DNA of 13,928 bases from Acephala macrosclerotiorum. Its lineage: Eukaryota > Ascomycota > Leotiomycetes > Helotiales > Mollisiaceae. The stretch lies in NCBI GenBank assembly GCA_014904845.1, contig MU119894.1:1-13928 (forward strand). The letters run 5' to 3'. The position numbers and the translations under genes are program-made. The notes below the pieces were generated by a model. That model was not told where the DNA came from. It ran no database searches and was given only the letters and a program-made list of their open reading frames with translations. Positions 10,140 to 13,928 of this stretch are shown here, one piece after another (the stretch's first letter is position 1; the number at the start of each line of letters is the position of its first letter).

Positions 10140-10918
10140 ATTAATGTTTAATTTTATAATTGGATATAAACTAATTAAATACTATTAAAAGAGATTAAAT
10201 ACAATAGATTAAAAGTATTAATAAATCGATTGTAAAAAGTATTAAAAGATTTCGAGAAAACGCTTTTAAATATTATTAAATTACGAGAGAATTTTATTAC
10301 TTTTTTCGTAAAAACGAGATTTTAACGTTTTTTCGATTTTTAAAAACTCGAAGAAATTAATTATAAAGAAGTTCATACCTTTAAATAATTAATTCAAATT
10401 TGCGTTTATTACGTAAAATAATATTATTTTATAAAAAACTCGATTAAATAACTAATTAAATTATTATATTTATTATTTGATTTTAAGTACTACATTGAAT
10501 CGATATTTATTTTTATTTTTTTATTTCGATTATATTTATTTACTTTTTATAATTCCGAATTTAATCGATCTTAGTATATCGATAGTATTACTTTATAATT
10601 AGTCGAAAACTTTTGCAAGTTATAATACTTATTTTTATTTTTTATTTCGATCGAATCTATTTACTTTTTATAACTTCGAATTAATCGATCGATAGTATAG
10701 TAATACTATTTCACGATTATTTCAATCGACTACTAAAGCAACTTATAAACGCTTTTATTTACTCGAAACTACTTACAAAACTTTGTCGAATATTCAAATC
10801 GTTTATTCGCTCTCGAACTACTTATTTATTCCACTATTTATCTCTTTATCTATTTCTTTATTTATTTTATTATTCGTTTTAGTATTTATTCTTATATTAT
10901 CGATCTATTTTTATTAAA
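10140..10918 (+). other. Long leader between 5' LTR and relic frame
   Basis: A 779-bp segment with no convincing reading frame. A primer binding site would be expected directly after 10139, but no tRNA-complementary string can be recognised, presumably because of mutation. The segment contains a ~121-bp tandem duplication (10506-10750). It ends in a pyrimidine-rich stretch (about 10800-10900, CTCTTTATCTATTTCTTT type) just before an ATG. Such CT-rich tracts are common upstream of fungal start codons. An unusually long leader could instead be decayed 5' gag sequence. Confidence 0.5.
10506..10750. repeat. ~121-bp tandem duplication inside the element
   Basis: Unit 1 (about 10506-10627) and unit 2 (about 10628-10750) share, in the same order, TTATTTTTATTTTTT, ATTTCGAT, TTTACTTTTTATAA, TCCGAAT or TTCGAAT, AATCGATC, GATAGTAT, a TCGA-plus-AA block, and a GCAAgTTATAA or GCAAcTTATAA end. 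The common TTACTTTTTA string is at 10540 and 10661, giving the 121-bp spacing. Boundaries are approximate because the ends are diverged. Unit 2 also has a small hairpin (ATAGTAT, loop AGTA, ATACTAT at 10692-10709). Confidence 0.7.
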
Positions 10919-12127
10919 ATGTTTATATACAAATACGAATACGATTTTAATAAATAAAAAAATATAATTGATTTTAAAATAAACTTAAATAAAAAGACTA
11001 CTAATAAATTCATTATATATAGTATTATAAATTACGAGAACTTCGAATACTCGAACTATAAATTATAAAAGTACTTTAAAAAAGATTTCGAAGAATAAAC
11101 TAAAAAAATACTATTTTTTACAAAAAAAAAATTTATTCGAGATTTGAGAAATTTTTTATATAAACGAAAAATATAAATACCAAAAAAAAGATAACCAATT
11201 ATTAAAAAGCTCGAAAAGTTTATTAAAAATAAAAAGTATTATAAATAAACTATTAAAGAAATAAATATTTAAATTAAAACAAATAAATTTTTTTTATAAG
11301 AATATAATAAAAAATTTAATAAATAAAGTTTTTATTAAAGTACTTTATTTTTATTAAAATTAATCTACGAATTATAATATTAGTAATTTTTAATTTAATA
11401 ATCGAATAATTATTTCGATCAATTTTCGAACGATAAACTTTCAAATAAAAACTTTTAATAGTAAAATAAAAATTATTTAAAATAATCTTTAAAACGGTTT
11501 TTAAATTAATATAAATAGTAATTAAATAAAATATAGAATTAAAATATTTATTCGCTACAATAAGTAATCGATACTATAATATTTTTATTACAAAGTAATA
11601 AAAATAAAAACTGCGAGAAATACAATAGTAAATAGAATATAGTCTCGAGTTCTCGATTTTTTTCGCTCGATCGAAGAAATCGAAAAGACTTTCGAAATAC
11701 TAGTAGTTTTTATTATAACGATAAGAAGTACTAATAACGAGAAAGTATCGATTAAATACAATACTGATAAAAGAAAATAATATCAAAGAATAAATAAAAA
11801 AATAAATAAAAAAATAAATAGAAAAACGTTTATATTTAATATTACGATTGTTTAATTTATTAAGTAATAAATCGCTAATAAATACTATACTTGCTTTATT
11901 TAATTAATAAAAGCAAATATTATTATTTAATTTTCGATTCATTTTTTATTCGTTTGTATAGACCGTTATTTGAAATAAGATCTAAAATAAAAATATTTTT
12001 ATTCGAAGAATATTTATTATTTTTAGTATTTTAAATACTTAAAATTTTAAATCGAGAATAAAAGAATTCTTTTAAATTCAATAGTTATAAATTTCGACGA
12101 ACTTCGAGAATAACGCTAGTTTATTAG
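10919..12127 (+). pseudogene. Stop-riddled relic frame, possibly gag-like
   Basis: From an ATG at 10919 with A at -3 (ATTAAAATG), one frame can be followed for about 400 codons to a TAG at 12125-12127 without a shift, but it is broken by dozens of stops. All that I read are TAA or TAG except one TGA. CAA, CAG and TGG codons become TAA/TAG by C-to-T change on either strand. CpG pairs straddling a codon boundary (C in third position, as in TTC-GAA, TAC-GAG, CTC-GAA) are the commonest class, a weak trace of codon structure. A protein-like patch is the charged run RDLRNFLYKRK encoded at 11138-11170. The reading is Lys/Glu-rich. Position after the leader suggests gag, but I recognise no zinc knuckle, protease, integrase or RT motif, so the identity is open. 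Confidence 0.35.
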
Positions 12128-12264
12128 TACTATTTCTAGAGTTTAATTACGTGTTTTCTATTTTTTTATAATTTTATTTATTTAGAATTAGTGAGTTTTA
12201 TATACTAATAAAATATAATAAAAAAAGAAAATAATTTTATTCGTACGATTTACGTTTTTTTTTA

Positions 12265-12282
12265 TAAAAAAAAAATTACTAG
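12265..12282 (+). promoter_or_regulatory. Candidate polypurine tract (mutated)
   Basis: A run of eleven A (12265-12275) followed by TTACTAG lies immediately before the 3' LTR. In this position LTR elements carry a purine tract that primes plus-strand synthesis; a G/A tract would become all A under RIP. The seven bases between the run and the LTR are not all purine, so the match is imperfect. Confidence 0.4.
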
Positions 12283-12513
12283 TATTGGAATAAATATCAC
12301 AAAATATTCACGTGATATTTACGTGCGATTCGAGATCGTATTTAACTAATATTATTTTATTCTCATTTTTAGTATATAGTTTTTGATCTCGAGTTTTTGC
12401 TCGAAATAATCGAATTAATTATTAAAATAAATAATATATATTAAAAATTAAAAATTTTATTATACGTTTTATTATCGAGCTCGAATAATAATATTCTTAT
12501 AATATCGATATTA
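12283..12513 (+). repeat. 3' LTR (231 bp)
   Basis: It starts TATTGGAATAAATATCAC (TG changed to TA) and ends GATATTA. It aligns to the 5' LTR with no gap over its full length. This copy keeps C or G at only about 8 of the 34 differing sites, so it is the more heavily mutated. It preserves one CACGTG (12309-12314), TATATA (12373-12378), the hairpin region (12386-12407) and a dyad at 12470-12490 built from CGAGCTCG flanked by TATTAT and ATAATA with a one-base bulge. Confidence 0.92.
12470..12490. repeat. Dyad around CGAGCTCG in the 3' LTR
   Basis: TATTAT-CGAG pairs with CTCG-ATAATA apart from one unpaired A at 12484. The 5' LTR counterpart (10096-10116) keeps only the right half (CTCG) because of two transitions on the left. 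It may be a structured part of U5 or a protein-binding dyad. Confidence 0.45.
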
Positions 12514-12518
12514 TTATT
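12514..12518. repeat. Right target-site duplication TTATT
   Basis: It matches 9904-9908 exactly and abuts the independently defined end of the 3' LTR. Confidence 0.75.
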
Positions 12519-13167
12519 ATTAAATTTAAAATAATTGTAAATTCGAAATATTAATCGAAAAAAAATTATTATTTTATTATAAAACGAGTAACGTAATATA
12601 TAATAATTGAATAAAATTATTTATTATTTATTATATTAAAATAAAAATTAATAATTTTTCAATTAAAATAAATATACTCGTAATTAAAATATAAAAAAAA
12701 TATATATATAATTAATAAAAAACGATTAATATTTTAATCGTTTATATTAAAAATATATTATATTCGATTTTAAAAATAAAAATTAAAAAAATTAAATAAA
12801 AAACGAAATTGAAAATTATTATTAAAAATAATAAAATAAAATAAAAATTTAAAAAAAAATCGAAAAAAAAAAAAATTATAAATAATTCGATATTATTAAA
12901 TTTTATTAATATAAAAAACGCGAATATTTAATATAAATTAAATATATAATATTTATATTTATATATAAATATTAAAATTATTAATTTAATAAATAAAAAT
13001 AATATTATTATAAAAAAATCGATTAATAATTTTAATCGTATAAAAAAAATAATTAAACGAATATAAAAAAAATAAAAAAATAAAAAAAATTTAATTTAAT
13101 AATAATTATTAAAAAAAATATAAAAATTATATAAAAAAATTAATCGACGTAATTTAATACAAAATAT

Positions 13168-13171
<4 letters not shown>
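12519..13171. other. RIP-decayed A-rich DNA, no gene
   Basis: No gene is visible. The top strand is A-rich, especially 12770-12890 and 13040-13171. It holds two similar short hairpins: AAACGATTAA / TTAATCGTTT around a TATT loop (12720-12743), and CGATTAA / TTAATCG around TAATT (13020-13038). The stretch leads directly into the 77-base A run, so it could be the 3' part of a poly-A-tailed element, but no protein motif supports this. Confidence 0.6.

Positions 13172-13248
<77 letters not shown>
13172..13248 (+). repeat. Homopolymer of 77 A
   Basis: An uninterrupted A run from 13172 to 13248, bounded by T at 13171 and C at 13249. It is several times longer than any other homopolymer in the window. 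It may be the poly-A tail of a LINE-type retrotransposon on the + strand, a purine repeat converted to A by RIP, replication slippage, or an assembly artefact. Confidence 0.9.
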
Positions 13249-13249
<1 letters not shown>

Positions 13250-13928
13250 AAATTCGAAAATACGAAATAAAAAAAATAAAATCGTAAAAAAATTAATTAT
13301 TAAAAAATATATATATTTTTCAAATAAAAAAATAAAATAAATAATATTATTATATAAGAAATTTTTAATTTATTATTTTCAAAAATTAATATTAAAATTC
13401 GTAAAAATTTATATTAAATTATAAAAAAAAATTTATATTTAAATTTATATTTTAATAATAATTTATTAATATAATATATTAAATATTTTAAAATAATTTT
13501 AAAAATAATTTATATATTAAAAAAATTAATACGAGTTTTTATTATCGAAATAATATAAATTTTTATAATATATAAATTATTTTATTAAATCAATTTTCAA
13601 AAAAAAATTTATAAATAAACGTATTAATTTTTTTTAAAAAAAAAAACAAATTTTAATAATAAAATTAAAATTTCGAAAAAAAAAAAATTAAAAAAAATTT
13701 AATAAAATTAAAATAATTAATAATTTATTTAATAATTGAAATTATAAAAATTTATTATTATAATATTTTTTAATTCGATATAATATAATTAATAATATTT
13801 AAAATTATTTAAATATTTTGAAAAAAAAAATTTATTTTAAAATAATTAATATTATTTTAAAAAATTTTATTAAATTCGTATAACGTATTATTAAATCGAG
13901 ATTAATAATTATAATAATTATATTTATA
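13249..13928. other. RIP-decayed AT-rich DNA, no gene
   Basis: I see no gene, RNA or transposon motif. A few CpG remain (for example near 13254, 13262, 13531, 13875-13884). Short A and T runs dominate. The window ends inside this material, so the far boundary is unknown. Confidence 0.7.

Larger units (their letters stand above)
9909..12513 (+). mobile_element. LTR retrotransposon, Ty1/copia-like ends, non-autonomous and RIP-mutated
   Basis: A 2,605-bp element with two 231-bp direct repeats (9909-10139 and 12283-12513), a 5-bp flanking duplication TTATT and a 2,143-bp interior. The LTR start, read across both copies, is of the TGTTGGAA type familiar from copia/Ty1 elements. The end is TA in both copies, as expected from CA after RIP. 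The interior lacks any readable reverse transcriptase (no YVDD-type block), RNase H or integrase motif and is less than half a usual copia interior, so transposition would need proteins supplied in trans. Orientation is taken as + because an A-rich tract lies before the right LTR and a TATA box and ATG-led relic frame read rightward. G+C is visibly higher than in the flanks, which suggests a later insertion into already decayed DNA. A deleted autonomous element is the main alternative to a TRIM/LARD-like family. Confidence 0.9.

Noticed and set aside
10140..10175. Primer binding site after the 5' LTR (TTGGATATAAAC near 10160)
   Set aside because: It lies about 20 bp from the LTR end and does not resemble the initiator-Met tRNA complement well enough, even allowing RIP changes.
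10140..12282. Reverse transcriptase or integrase remnants in the element interior
   Set aside because: I looked for a YVDD-type block, GATGAT strings and a His/Cys zinc pattern in the plus frames and found none. With heavy mutation, absence by eye is not proof, but nothing supports a call.
1..13928. Mitochondrial genome, Plasmodium-like or gut-fungus intergenic DNA as the source
   Set aside because: Those are AT-rich too, but would not explain the CpG excess or an LTR pair that differs only by transitions. No mitochondrial genes, tRNAs or GC clusters are visible. RIP in a filamentous ascomycete explains all observations.

Overview
The window looks like gene-free heterochromatin from a filamentous ascomycete (Pezizomycotina-type) genome, of the sort called an AT-isochore. 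It shows extreme repeat-induced point mutation (RIP). Most of it (about 1-9903 and 12519-13928) is almost pure A and T. The few remaining C and G bases sit mainly in CpG dinucleotides, and I see no intact gene, tRNA, rRNA or CRISPR array. The species cannot be named from the sequence.

The one clearly interpretable object is an LTR retrotransposon at 9909-12513 (2,605 bp). It has two 231-bp LTRs aligned at a constant offset of 2,374 bp, the 5-bp flanking repeat TTATT on both sides, and Ty1/copia-like LTR ends (TGTTGGAA-type start). By hand count the LTRs differ at about 34 of 231 positions. Every difference is a C/T or G/A transition, with no indel and no transversion, which is the signature of RIP. 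The 2.1-kb interior is too short for a full gag-pol. It holds a long leader with a ~121-bp tandem duplication, a pyrimidine-rich stretch, and a stop-riddled relic reading frame from an ATG at 10919. I see no reverse transcriptase or integrase motif, so this is probably a non-autonomous or internally deleted element. Its higher G+C than the flanks suggests it inserted after the surrounding DNA had already decayed.

Layout: 1-303 has no G or C at all. 304-2940 is decayed DNA with small simple repeats. 2944-3586 is T-rich on the top strand, with 9-bp and 15-bp tandem repeats that read in phase on the minus strand. A 12-bp-arm palindrome at 3587-3612 marks a sharp switch to A-rich top strand (3613-3870). 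3900-9903 is featureless decayed DNA, somewhat richer in CpG and CGCG between about 5.5 and 7.8 kb. 9904-12518 is the LTR element with its target-site duplication. 12519-13928 is decayed A-rich DNA containing a 77-base A run (13172-13248).

No working genes act together here. The biology is that of a genome-defence graveyard. Its most unusual properties are the survival of CpG while nearly all other C has been lost, and the regulatory architecture still readable in the LTRs: three 11-bp-spaced CACG motifs, a TATA box and a hairpin.
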